DNA from: Orychophragmus violaceus
Lineage: Eukaryota; Streptophyta; Magnoliopsida; Brassicales; Brassicaceae
Length of the DNA stretch: 64,000 nucleotides
Direction of reading: 5' to 3'
Assembly: GCA_030180135.1 (NCBI GenBank)
Contig: CM058236.1
Location: 55,641,728-55,705,727 of the forward strand
Shown here piece by piece: positions 53,909 through 64,000 of the stretch. Below the pieces are notes generated by a model that worked only from the letters and a program-made list of their open reading frames with translations, was not told the DNA's origin and ran no database searches. The position numbers and the translations under genes are program-made. Positions within the stretch are counted from its first letter, which is position 1. Every line of letters starts with the position of its first letter.

Positions 53909-56192
53909 CGTATTCGCCAAGCGCAAACTTAAATCCAGCACATTAAAAACAAAAGCAGCACAAAAAGATCTGTTGTTAGTCAAAATCTCAATCAGGTAGC
54001 TCAGCAATTCAACTTGAGTTGATCCTAAATGAAATTTATATTGAAAATCAGTTGTCAGATCAGAATTGAGCTCATTAGCTCTCTAAAAATCCACCAAATC
54101 TCACTTCATAACAAGTTAACAATATCACTCACGATTCTATTAGAGAGAACCAAGAGAATGACCTAACTCTGGACTCATACAAATTGATTCTTTGGCTCGA
54201 GAGTTAACCTTTAGCAACACAAGAACCGGTATCAAGAAAGCCGAAGCACGTCAGCGGCGCGCGTCAGTGGAGCTCTGCGAAATTCAGCTTCATCCCAACC
54301 TTTTCAAATTGAACCTACAAGATGGATTGGTCTGAATTGAAGTCAACACTCGCCGATGTTACATTTCACTTTCATTACCAATGGAGACAATCATCGTTAT
54401 AAATTCTAGTCCGAACGTGGCAACTAGGCTTGCAAGTTTGTCATACTAAAAATCTTACATGGTCATCAGTCTATCATCAGATCACTAGTAAGCCTTACAG
54501 ATCTTATTTAAATTTGTCATTTTCAGTCATCAGCTCATATCAAGTTCTCAAACGCAATCTTTCGCATTTTAACTTAAAACGTGATTCTTATAACATTGAT
54601 TTTTATAAACACAACACAATCTTTTCAAACTTCAGCTTTCATACAATTTCTTTAACATTTATCATCTCGTCTGTTGATGGCCACAACAGACAAACTATTA
54701 CATTCTGTACGGATCTTAACCACTACATACTATATGGATTAAGTTTCTACTACATCCTCCAAAAAGATAAAAGCACATTATATAAATTCCGACTGAGTAT
54801 ACCTTGGTCTAATAGCCTCTAAGACATATCAGTTTACTATCGACAATGGGAATGTAAGTCAAGAAATCTTGCAAGCCCTAAACTCGAGATAAATCTCTAA
54901 CTTCAGTAAACACTTCGTAGCACACTGATCCACGACATTTTGACTGAGTATAGCTTGGTCTAATATTCACTACGTATATTGTACAAAATGTTATTATCAA
55001 TTTACTATCGAAAACAAGAACGTAGGTTGAAACATCGGACAAGCCTAAACTTGAAGTAAATCATTAAACCCAGTAAACGTTTCTTAGCACACTAGTCCAC
55101 GACATTTAGACTAAATATACCTTGGGAAAATATCTGATAGGTATATTCTACATGGTATTCATGTCGATTTACTATCGAAACCAAGGATGTAAGTCGAGGC
55201 TCCTCTTAACCTCTAATCTCGAAGTAAATATTCGAAGCAATAAATATTCATAGGACACTGGTTTATGAATTTTGACCATCAATATGGACGTGTAAGTCGA
55301 AACAACATTGCAAGTCCTAAGCTGACAACAACACTCAAAACACAATCTAGAAAACTGGTCTATAACATCTCAAAACATTAAAAAGGACTATAAGAGCAAC
55401 GCTCCTTACCCTTGTCTTAAACTTGAGCCGCAACTATCATATGTATGTTAGACAAAGAATGTGTAGGGAACAAATGCATATATTGAGCTCATATAAGCCT
55501 CACAACAATTTTATTTCTTTTGTATGAAAAGTCGAGCATAATGCCTCACACGATTTCTAAAACTAAGCCGTAAAACTCTAAGCATCCGTGCATTAAAGGG
55601 TTAATCTCGCAGTAAACAAATCTTACAAATCGCCTAAATAGCTTCGAACAGCTTAACGGATCGGAAACGTTTGATAACTTAGTCAAAATGCCTTGGCATG
55701 TTCTAAACTCTAAACGACTCTCCGTGTCTTAAAAAACCACTTCGAAAACATTCGATGAATTTGCCTCAACAATTTTCGCCTGATTAGCTCAAAAGTACGT
55801 CAAATCGCCGTGACAGTCTTTTGCGGCTAAATGGCTACATAGTTTTGTTAAGTATCACCTCGACAACAGAACCATATCAATTGTCTGCGTTGTAATCGGC
55901 AAATTTCCACGGAAAAAACCCAAACAAGATTCTTACTAGATGTCTCATAATCTTTTTCAAAAATGCTAAAGCAGCCTTTCACGGCAAAAACGATTCGCTA
56001 GCATCGCAATAAAATGCTTCAACAGTTCTTAACGAAATAATTATTCTTAGAAAACGGCGTCCTAATTCTAACACGATTATTCCGTCACAGCAAGCGTAAC
56101 CTAGAACAAAATAATTGTTAGGCCAAATTTTCGTAAAATTGATTTCACCTAAACTATTAAAAACTTGGCATCATCGCACTTGACTCTGACAA
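53909..56192. mobile_element. Gypsy-type internal non-coding region
   Basis: No domain is seen. It has about three to four imperfect ~160-bp repeats and ends at a polypurine tract, as in the non-coding 3' region of Tat-type elements. Confidence 0.45.
54791..55290. repeat. Imperfect tandem repeat, unit about 150-167 bp
   Basis: GACTGAGTATA(C/G)CTTGGTCTAA starts at 54791 and 54942. Diverged starts are at 55109 (GACTAAATATACCTTGG) and about 55273. Each unit contains TTTACTATCGA, ATGTAAGTC-like and AGTAAA blocks and AGCACACT. Confidence 0.65.
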
Positions 56193-56205
56193 GCTGGGGG
56201 CTAAC
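56193..56205 (+). promoter_or_regulatory. Gypsy polypurine tract
   Basis: GCTGGGGGCTAAC precedes the LTR start TGTTGGGGCC. It is almost the same as the reversed tract at 26018-26033. Confidence 0.75.
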
Positions 56206-56640
56206 TGTTGGGGCCGAAATTCCCTCGTCAAAGTCAACCGTCGAAAGTGGTCCAAGTATTATGCTCATATATAACTAGGTTTTGTATAACCAGATATTTC
56301 ATATAAATCGCATTTCTTATAAAATATTTAAAACTGATTGACGAAATTTCTGAGTAATCAAACTGCTCGGATGGATCACTTTGAAAGACATATCACTAAG
56401 AAAAGTCCATGAAGATGCTAACATGCTCGGACAGTCCAAGCAGACAAATTCTCGGATGATCCTAGCATGATTGGCTGCTCGGACGGTCGGGGCAAGCTGG
56501 ACCAATCCTATCAATCTGGCTGCTCGGAAAGTCCGAGCAAACCGGCTGCTCGGAAAGTCTGAGAAAACCGGCTGCTCGGACAGTCTAAACAAACCGACGG
56601 CTCCGACAGTCCGACAAAACCGGCTGCTTGGATGATCCGA
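56206..56640 (+). mobile_element. Gypsy 3' LTR, truncated
   Basis: It starts TGTTGGGGCCGAAATTCCCT and has CGGCTGCTCGGAAAGTC repeats of about 27 bp at 56510-56640. The remainder of the LTR is missing; the following DNA belongs to a minus-strand transposon gene. Confidence 0.7.
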
Positions 56641-58520
56641 ACATCCTGAGCAATGAACATCCTCCCAAGGTCGAGGAGGATATCACCACGGGCAATGAAT
56701 AAGAAATTTCCATCACTGCAACCTGATCATCATCAGGACTATTCAACGTCCTAACCGCATCCTTCGACATCGCATCAACATTAGTGCTGAACTCGTAAAC
56801 CGGGACGGTACCATCAGTTGGTGGAACGAAGGACTGAGGTTGAAAAGAAAGAGGGGAAGAAGGATTGAGATCTTGTACTTTTCCAGGAACCGACAAAACC
56901 TACAAAGAAATCATCGCTGATCTATGGAGTAATGATTCGATTGACCGCATCATCCCACTCCTTCCACTCCTTCTCCCGCTCGGCGAAGGCACTATCAGGA
57001 ACGAGCATCCGCTTCTCATCCTGGTGCACCTTAAGGTAATCCAAGGTCCCAAAATACTGGCTCAGGTTCATATACGCATTTATCTCAGCATCCTTCGCGG
57101 CAAACGCCTCTTTCAGCTCTCACAAAGGATATTCGTACTTACCCGTCAAGATACGATGAGCGGTAAGAGTCTCAAGAGCGTTGCAGAAGAAATGTTCCAC
57201 TCATCCCTTAAGTTCTTGATGTGTTTCTGCTTGTCCTCCACAAGCTCGGCAGCCAACTTGACGTTTTGGTCATCAACCTCCATGACACGAGCCTCACACA
57301 GATCCACCTTCCTGGTGAGTGAAGAAATCTGACTCTTGATGTTAGCCTCGCTAACCCGGTAGATCTCAGCTGAAAAGAAGAACGTTTCCAATTCCTTCGT
57401 CTTGTAACAATCTCTTCCTTAGCCTATGCGCCTCGGTTCCATAATTTCTGATTCATATCAAAGACATAGGAATTCAGCAAGGAGATTCCATGCGTAAAAG
57501 TGGCTTTGAAAACGTTTGCGAGGATGCCAAAATAAAAGGAGCAAGAAAAACACATACATTGAACAAGGTACTGAGAGATGTTGCAATAAACGTCCGGCTT
57601 GTAAAGTTGGCTCACTGGACAGGGCGGGGTAACGTCGAATGAGATATTCCAGATCTGCTCCCCGCAGTAATATTCGTCTGGACTCTAAAGATTTTCGCCT
57701 TCTAGCGTGAAGGATTTGTTTCTACAATTCTGTGAAGAATCACCGACCTTCGATTGCTTATTCGCCCCCGAACTCTCAGAATGACTTGCGTCCTCCAAAA
57801 AGCGCTTCTTTTCCCCAGTAGGCGAGGTCGATGTCTCGGAATGTCATCTAATCGGAACCTTTTGAGCAGCATGAGGAGGTAGAATACCTTTATCGGTTCA
57901 AAGAGTTTTCTCAACCAGACCCAAAGACTTTGCAGTCTTCTAAATAACTTGAGATAGAGAATCTTCCAGTTTATCTTCGAAGGACGTATTCATGCTTCTC
58001 CTCTTCAAAGCATCAGCGTCGTCAGCCTCCCTCTTTGATCTAAGCTCAAATGCGCTCCTCTTAGCCTCCTCCACCCTTATCTTATCGGCATCATTGGAGG
58101 GTCGGTCTTCTCCCCTCTTCGATTTTGATCTAGGGGAGATGGTTTGTTTGGTAGCCACAGATCGACTAGAACCATCTGCCTTGTTACCCTCAGAAGGTTT
58201 CAAACTTTTCTTCGGATCAATCACCATGCTAGGAATGACTTTCCTTGTTTTCCCCATCTTATTTTCCCCACCTTGTTTTCAAGAATAGAAGATCCGTTTA
58301 GATTCGTTACAAATTTGTCCAAGTTAATTCGTACTAACGAATCATAAATAGAAAAAAAAATCATAAGAAAGAAACTTCCTCTTCGGGATTCATGTTTTCC
58401 GTGTGGGGTCGGAGAAGGACGGATGCACAGACTATATGAAGCTGGGATGTCTTGCGGGGAAATAGAGAAACTGAAGAATGAGCTTTCAGAGACCAAACAT
58501 CTCTCCGCCACTTCTACACC
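56641..58520 (-). pseudogene. Decayed transposon-associated coiled-coil protein gene (DUF1204 / Transposase_28-like)
   Basis: On the minus strand, pieces line up as one protein: a basic Ser/Lys-rich N-terminal part (KTRKVIPSMVIDPKKSLKPS, SPRSKSKRGEDRP); then a spacer with EKKRFLEDASHSESSGAN; THGISLLNSYVFDMNQKLWN; a coiled coil with FSAEIYRVSEANIKSQISSL, ARVMEVDDQNVKLAAELVED and KQKHIKNLRDEWNISSATL; and an end with TVPVYEFSTNVDAMS. I recall this order from Arabidopsis DUF1204/'putative gypsy type transposon' proteins. Each junction has stops or frame changes, so it is not functional. Its biochemical role is unknown even in intact relatives. Confidence 0.55.
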
Positions 58521-59540
58521 ATTAAACCCTAAAATTGAGGATAAAGGGACAAAGTATAAGGAGAAATAGTGACTCGTATGGAGAAGACTCTGAGAAATAA
58601 TCTAACCTATGGGATAGGGAATTGAACAACAATAGCAGCCTTGTTTCTTAGATGGAAGAAGAGGAGGAAGAAGTGCATTTGCGGCTTTAGAGATCCCTAG
58701 AGAATCCAACCTTGTTTTGTTCTCAGTAATCCTTAAAATCGATACTGTGATTCCTCACCGGAGCTATCCCGTTCTCCACCAAATTGGAGGTGCGGGTGCA
58801 AGAGACTAGAAGCAACTTTGAGTCGCCGAATCTATGGTAGGAGAGAAGAGAACGGACGACGGATAAAAATGTAAGAGATGAATCAGTCTCTTAGCAAGCG
58901 AATGTGAAAAGAGAAGAGAGAAAAGGATAAGCTGAGTGATTGAGGGATGATGAATGATTTAGGGTCTTCAAAAATTGAGATGGAGACAAAAGAGCAAGGA
59001 AAAAAAAGAAAGGGGGAAACTGAAGAAATTTTTTTTTTGAGGGAGAAGTGAGAGTCTTCCGAGGGACGCAACTCTACCTGTCAACATGCGCGACCCTGTA
59101 ACTTCCCACCACACGTTACCAAGTGCCATTGGCTTTAAAAAGAGGTGTGTCGAGTACGCGGGAAGGGTGATAACCATGTGGAGGGAAGAGTCAACGATTC
59201 AAGCAATAGATCTCAACATGCGAAGATTTAACTGACTAGGCTGGACCACGTTTAAATTCGACGCACATGTTCCACTCAGTACGCCGAACTGGGGTCTTAC
59301 TATTAGAAGTGGATTTAGAATCCCTTTTTAGCCCGGCCCAACAGTTCAACGACCCATCAAAAATCAAGCCCATTAGAAAAGAGGTCGTCCCGACTTGGCG
59401 TAGCTCGGGAAAGATACCTCAGCCGACCTGCAGAAAACAAGGAAATATGTTAATAGACAAGTTAACATATATAAACTGGTAGAAGATAACCACAAATCTC
59501 CGAAATGGAAAGAAAATCGTTATTCGAATTTTACTTTATC
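58521..59540. other. 5' flank of the transposon gene and unplaced repeat DNA
   Basis: 58521-59100 looks like the leader of the minus-strand gene (purine-rich on +). 59100-59540 has no gene and probably belongs to the upstream part of the LTR that ends at 59785. Confidence 0.35.
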
Positions 59541-59785
59541 TTATCATAGAGAACCTAAGGAATAAACTATAATTCTCCAGATATAAATATTTTTCCCATG
59601 CGCTGGAAAATATTAAGTTCATTGACTATAACAAAAAGATCATTCGATTTTGATTTAAGATCAACAAAGACTAGATTTTTCTGTCGTTTTGTTATTGCCT
59701 TTTTGTCCTAAAATTCAAAATATTTCAAGTCACTAAATTTAATATTAGTTTATTGAATTGATCACTGTGATTTTATGAATCACCA
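59541..59785 (+). mobile_element. LTR tail, paralogous to 53641-53908
   Basis: It has the same TATA-containing block (CCAGATATAAATATTTTT) and the same end region TATTGAATTGATCACTGTGA. No primer site follows. Confidence 0.55.
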
Positions 59786-60395
59786 CATATCAACCTAAGA
59801 AAGAGCCAAATATTTTTTATTAGGAAATTCCTGCTCACGTGATATCATGATTTTACCGTATATTTTATAAATTTCGTAAAATGTCAAGCATTTATATCTG
59901 GATATCTGGTGTTAGGTACCGACTAATTCTAATTGGCATACTAATGATAATTGTTATATGTTTGTATGTATAATTGCGTTTTCCGCATACATGTTCAAGA
60001 TCAATAAATTCGTTTACATAAGTAAATGATAAAAAATAACGTAGCACGGAATCATCTGTCGTGATGCGTTTCGCGTTTTGGAAGCGGAACCAAAATCGCT
60101 GGGAAGCGTTGTGGAATTGCGATTCCAAGAATATGACATTTGGAAGCGTGGTGGAAGCGTACGATCCAGATTTAGAAACATGAATGATACATACCGGATC
60201 CAGATTTAGAAACATGAATGATACATACCGGAATCGTGTTGATGGTGATTGCAAGAGATTCAGAAGTTCAGAAAACACAATTGTTATTCTCGGGAAGATG
60301 ACAATTAATTAACCTTAGTTTTTTGGCTTATAAAAATTATTTTATTTATGGCCCAACATCTTTAATCCACTTTAATTTAAAACCCTATTAAGAAT
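59786..60395. other. AT-rich DNA with a 34-bp tandem duplication
   Basis: A 34-bp unit starting GATCCAGATTTAGAAACATG occurs twice in a row at about 60165-60233. Nearby, GGAAGCG is repeated (60080-60150). No gene is seen. Confidence 0.6.
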
Positions 60396-60770
60396 GTGCA
60401 GTAGACCTTGGCGTTCGGGTATCCGTTTGGATTCGATTCGGATCTTTCGGGTTTTCGGGTATAAAAATCATTCGGGTATTTTAGAGTTTGGTTCGTGTTC
60501 AGTTCGGTTCCATTCGGGTTTGGCTCGGATTCGGATACCCGAAAAAACATTAAACAAAAATTAGCTATATTTAATTAAAAGTTTATCAAATTTTGATAAA
60601 TATAACAAAAAAATTCATATATTTTGTTTATTTTAGTAGTTTAGTTATTTTAATCTAAAAATAACAAATATATTTGAGTTTATAATTGTAATTTTGGATA
60701 ATTTTATTATATTAAATCTAAATATAATTAATATTTTGGATATATAATTGTAATTCAGATATTTCAGGTG
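60396..60770. repeat. TTCGGGTATCC-type dispersed repeat
   Basis: CGTTCGGGTATCCGTTTGGA, TTCGGGTTTTCGGGTATAAA and reversed TCGGATACCCGAAAAAAC occur in 150 bp, followed by AT-rich DNA with TAATTGTAATT repeats. It is a common degenerate repeat type of Brassicaceae genomes; I do not assign a family. Confidence 0.5.
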
Positions 60771-60777
60771 TCTAATA

Positions 60778-61932
60778 CGATCAGAGTTTTAATCCCTAGA
60801 TCTACAGTGCAAGTGCACAGACGTGACAGTAGTATATAGGGTATCGAATCCACAGAGACTCTAGACTCTTGCGATAGATTGTAGAACGTCAAGTTAAGCT
60901 AGGTGAAACAGAGAATAAGCAGTAAATCAGACAGCAGAAAAATAAATAGATCGGTTTGTAAGCAAGAAGCGAAGGCGTCAGGTCAAGGGAGTTCTCAGGA
61001 AATCAGGAACACAGGTCAATCAATCAATCGGGATCTAATTAAGAACTTTTCTAAAACTAGAATCACATAAGAATAAGAAACCAACTTTTTTTGCGGATAT
61101 TATCTATGTCTAACAATCCTAGCAAACCAACTTTCGTTGCGAATTCTAGAGATCCTAAACATGCATTAATCTCAAGTTCTTTCGTTCACAATTCTCCTAA
61201 GCCAAATTTCTTTGCGAATAGTCAAATTGCTCATCTAGATTCTTTCTAGTTAATTAATCAACTGTCGTTGCGGAAATCAACCTAACATCATAAATCTGGG
61301 TAGCTACTTCAGATTAAGCAGTAAGAGCAACCCTAGATGAAGAACTAACATATATAAATCCCTACAGATTGATCAACCTATAATTCCATGAAATCCCTAA
61401 TGAGAATCCCTAAACCTAACAGGTAAACTACTCAGACATGATCATCGAAACAGAAGACATCATGAATAGAATATTGAATATCATAAAACAGAATAAGAAA
61501 CAGGGGTTCAAAATCTTCTCTCTATCGAGTATCTGATCAGCCCCTAAAACTCTCTGAATGTAAAATAAAGCGTAGCCTAAACAATGGCTTAAAAACCCTA
61601 ATATAATGATCTAATCACGGCTGGGGCTTCTTTGTAATTATAAGAAACTTATGGGCAAAAGTTCAAATTCCAAACTCTTGATAAAACGCCGAGTATTGTC
61701 TGTGTCGATCGATGCACATGTTGTGTCGATCGACACAGGTCTGTGAAATGGGCAGTGAACTCTATCTCTCGGGTTAAATCTCCAAAATGCTCCAGAATGC
61801 ACCATAATCTCCAAATCCGCTCCAAACGTGTCTAGACCTGAAAACATAGATAAAAGGACTACAAAGGACTCTAAAAGACTCGATAAGAAGACATATACCA
61901 TGGTTAAAAGTCCTAAAAACCTTGGTATATCA
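60778..61932 (-). mobile_element. 3' LTR of a minus-strand gypsy-like element
   Basis: Plus start CGATCAGAGTTTTAATCCC (TG decayed to CG), end CTTGGTATATCA; 1155 bp. It aligns with the solo LTR at 49311 through blocks such as GTAGTATATAGGGT(T)ATCGA and ATTCTCAGGAAATCAG and the run of GCGAA... sites. It holds a paired TCGATCGA motif at 61702-61736. Confidence 0.75.
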
Positions 61933-61946
61933 ACTCCCCCACACTT
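61933..61946 (-). promoter_or_regulatory. Polypurine tract
   Basis: Reversed it reads AAGTGTGGGGGAGT, directly before the LTR start TGATATACCAAGG. This sets the element in minus orientation. Confidence 0.8.
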
Positions 61947-63575
61947 AGCCTTTGCTTGCCCTCAAGCAAACAGAAGACCAAGATCAGGAAAAGAAGTTTG
62001 AAAACTTCAGAAACTCGTTTCATCGTAGGAGCACCATACTCAGATTCCCCTTAGTAAGCCACATGAAAATGAACCTGCAAACATCAAGACCAACATATAC
62101 TTCCCCCACACTTATCAACTATCCTAAGTAAACTCCACAATCACATTCAAAGCATCCAAATTCACCATACTGACTTCTATAAGCTATTAAGTGCGGTCTC
62201 ACCTATGGGGTATCGATCAATGAACACATGGATTCTTACTCTGTTAGCATCTGACCACTCAACTGTTGCTTCTGGTCCCTTTCTTCTCTTTTCCCTTCCT
62301 TAGCACTGATTTTTCCCCACTGGGTATCATTTTATTTTTTCTATCAGTGCTCTTCCCGCATTGGGGCATACTTTGGACATGTTTCCATGGATGCACATGA
62401 GGTAATAGGGGTCTCTACCACTCCCGTGACCACTGCGAAGCTACTAGCTTATCTTTAGTTTATTTCTTTTTTTTTACTTTCAAGGATGGGGAGAAGGGAA
62501 CCATAATCAGACAGGTTTACAAGCTGTGCCAGAACCAACAGAGGAATCCTATGAATACCTGAAGTGATATGGGTGTCCTCAGTAGGCTGGTCTGCGTTGG
62601 GTTTTCTAATAGTCATAGATCATTTGCAACTCATCCAATGGTCACTTAAGTTCCTGAAAGTGTGGTAATCTCCTCAAAAAGTCCTTGTTTCCTACTCAAT
62701 TTTGACTCAATAAAACAAATTTGGACCGACTCTAAGAAAACAAAAGCATGCGTCAGTAGCTACCTCCCCACACTTGAAACATACTGTCCCCAGTGGTGTC
62801 AAGCTCAGGATTGGCGAGAAAATTTGGAATTTAGAGAATCCGAAAAGAGTCAGAACACTTACCTGTCGTCGGCCTGCGTCGATCGATGCACGAGGTGTGT
62901 CGATCGATGCAAGGCAATTATGCCCACGGTTATGTAAATAACCGGTGTCTGAACCGCAATTAAATCGGCAAACCTTAAATCGCAACTGTGTCGACCGATG
63001 CACTAGGTGTGTCGATCGTCGCAGTGCGATTCTGCCTGTTTCTCACGCCTTTGAACACACCAGAATAGAAAAATCAAAACACCAAATCAAAACAAAAAAT
63101 GAAAACAAAAACGAACCTACTAGTGGGTTGCCTCCCATTCAGCGCTTGTTTAAAGTCAGTAGCTTAACTATGGAAAGGAGATCGGACTTATGGGGGATTC
63201 AACAGAGACTTGGAGTGTCTCTGTGAATGTTTCTTCATCCAAGGTGGTGTATATGCTGTCGTATCATGAGATCTCCCAAGGAAAGAGTAAACAGAACCGG
63301 GGCGGGAGCGAAGCATGGGTGGGATTCTGCGTTTTCCTGCATTCAAAGCAATGCGGTTAGGAGGTTTAAGCTTAGATGATTTGTGCCTTACCTTTGGTGG
63401 AAATGAGATGTCTGGAGCTTTCTGATTATGAGCAGTTGCAGGCACTGAAGATGTGAGAGCAGGTTCAAGAGGAACCGCCATCTTCTTCTCCCCAATCGGA
63501 CTCTCTGGTTCCACTACAACACTGAAACTCTGTCCATCAATGGTGGATTTCTGCAGCTTATCCATCTTGAACCTC
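61947..63575 (-). mobile_element. Internal 3' region of the minus-strand element
   Basis: About 1.6 kb lie between the polypurine tract and a second LTR insertion at 63576. Apart from the ORF at 63188-63565 it is non-coding, with two paired TCGATCGA motifs (62876-62910 and 62988-63020). No RT or integrase is within the window. Confidence 0.6.
63188..63565 (-). CDS. Short ORF in the 3' region of a gypsy-like element, function unknown
   Basis: An intact 125-codon frame runs from MDKLQKSTIDGQSFSVVVEP, through KAPDISFPPKVRHKSSKLKP and NAGKRRIPPMLRSRPGSVYS, to FLGRSHDTTAYTPPWMKKHS. The protein is basic and Pro/Ser-rich with no transmembrane segment, so it is not an obvious envelope-like protein. 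It lies near the 3' end of a minus-strand LTR element and starts about 10 bp inside the point where another LTR has inserted, so the original frame may have extended further upstream. I have an uncertain memory of similar proteins in Brassicaceae retroelements; no function is known to me. Confidence 0.4.
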   Translation of the reverse strand: MDKLQKSTIDGQSFSVVVEPESPIGEKKMAVPLEPALTSSVPATAHNQKAPDISFPPKVRHKSSKLKPPNRIALNAGKRRIPPMLRSRPGSVYSFLGRSHDTTAYTPPWMKKHSQRHSKSLLNPP

Positions 63576-64000
63576 TGATAGGTTCTAAGTTTTCCCTATA
63601 CTAAACTGCAAGTGAACAGCAATGTCAAAGTAGTATATAGGGTTATCGAATCCACAGGGACACTTGGTCTCAAGAGAATCAAACTATAGGAATAAATACT
63701 AGAAATAAGCAAATAGTGAATGAAATAAATTGCGGTGCGAGAAAGTAAATCAGTAGTAGAGATTAACGGTTGTGAAGCAAGTAATTAAAAGCGTTAAGCC
63801 TAGGGTATTCTCAGGAAATCAGACAAGCGGACAGTTCATTCAGCAAGGATCTAATTAAGCACGGTTCTAGAACTCAAAACACAGATATAGAATTAACCAA
63901 ATTCCTTTGCGATAATTCTCTAAGTCTAAGTGCAGCAAACCAAACTTTCGTTTGCGAGAACTAACAGATTAAACTAGCAATAAGTCCAAGTTTGATATGT
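63576..64000 (-). mobile_element. LTR of the 49311 family, inserted in the element and cut by the window end
   Basis: It begins TGATAGGTTCTAAGTTTTCC and matches the solo LTR from 49311 on, with scattered differences (a cluster at about 63691-63740). The 5 bp before it are ACCTC, which should recur on the far side if the insertion is intact. Confidence 0.85.

Noticed and set aside
54430..54822. 130-codon ORF (MQVCHTKNLTW)
   Set aside because: No domain; it runs into the tandem repeat of a gypsy non-coding region; Ser/Phe/Tyr-rich composition is what AT-rich DNA gives.
56865..57332. 155-codon plus-strand ORF
   Set aside because: It is antisense to the coiled-coil transposon relic, whose minus frame shows the recognisable protein.

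Overview
This is a 64-kb piece of nuclear chromosome from a plant of the mustard family (Brassicaceae, close to Arabidopsis). The evidence is spliced plant genes, AT-rich intergenic DNA, and Ty1/copia, Ty3/gypsy, CACTA, MULE, Helitron-like and PIF/Harbinger MITE remnants. Three neighbouring genes also match, in order, Arabidopsis thaliana chromosome 4 loci as I recall them: AT4G18593, AT4G18596 and AT4G18600. These assignments come from reading the sequence and from memory, not from a search.

The left third (1-19 kb) is the gene-bearing arm. It starts with the end of an LTR abutting an intact RNase H-like domain. Next is a 1.5-kb retroposon with a perfect 17-bp target duplication. Then comes a three-exon gene for a small zinc-binding protein related to the tail of dual-specificity phosphatases (3184-4253). 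A probable Helitron follows, split by a MULE with a 9-bp target duplication, and then a decayed RPA-like (DUF223) gene. An Ole e 1-type secreted protein gene (10357-10878, +) is convergent with a large SCAR/WAVE-family gene (WAVE5/SCARL, six exons, 18910-11319, -). The SCARL last exon is 5.8 kb and carries ~100-residue tandem repeats.

From 19 to 24.8 kb there are Harbinger-type MITEs, a copia-type LTR and a truncated gypsy end. From 24841 to 37945 lies one gypsy insertion bounded by a CTAGA target duplication. Its gag-pol is gone; what remains is a 5-kb non-coding 3' region full of minisatellites, with a decayed copia element nested in its right LTR. That LTR carries 368 bp (exactly 16 x 23 bp) more repeat than its partner. 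Beyond it is a decayed multi-exon duplicate of the magnesium chelatase D subunit gene (38435-39460), then a small uncharacterised ORF (43157-43588).

From 44 kb to the end the window is layered transposons: a shortened CACTA element, a minus-strand gypsy element whose LTR is split by a solo LTR (49311-50529, duplication CCGGT), truncated plus-strand gypsy pieces, a decayed DUF1204/Transposase_28-like transposon gene, and a second LTR family (60778-64000) with a polypurine tract and a short ORF.

I see no rRNA, tRNA, CRISPR array or organellar DNA. I found no clearly new biochemical system. The most interesting signals are the nested-insertion record, the unit-exact minisatellite expansion in an LTR, a tandem array of heat-shock-element-like motifs in a gypsy element, a paired TCGATCGA motif at about 21-bp spacing in several different elements, and the repeat-rich SCARL gene that has apparently lost its WH2/acidic tail.
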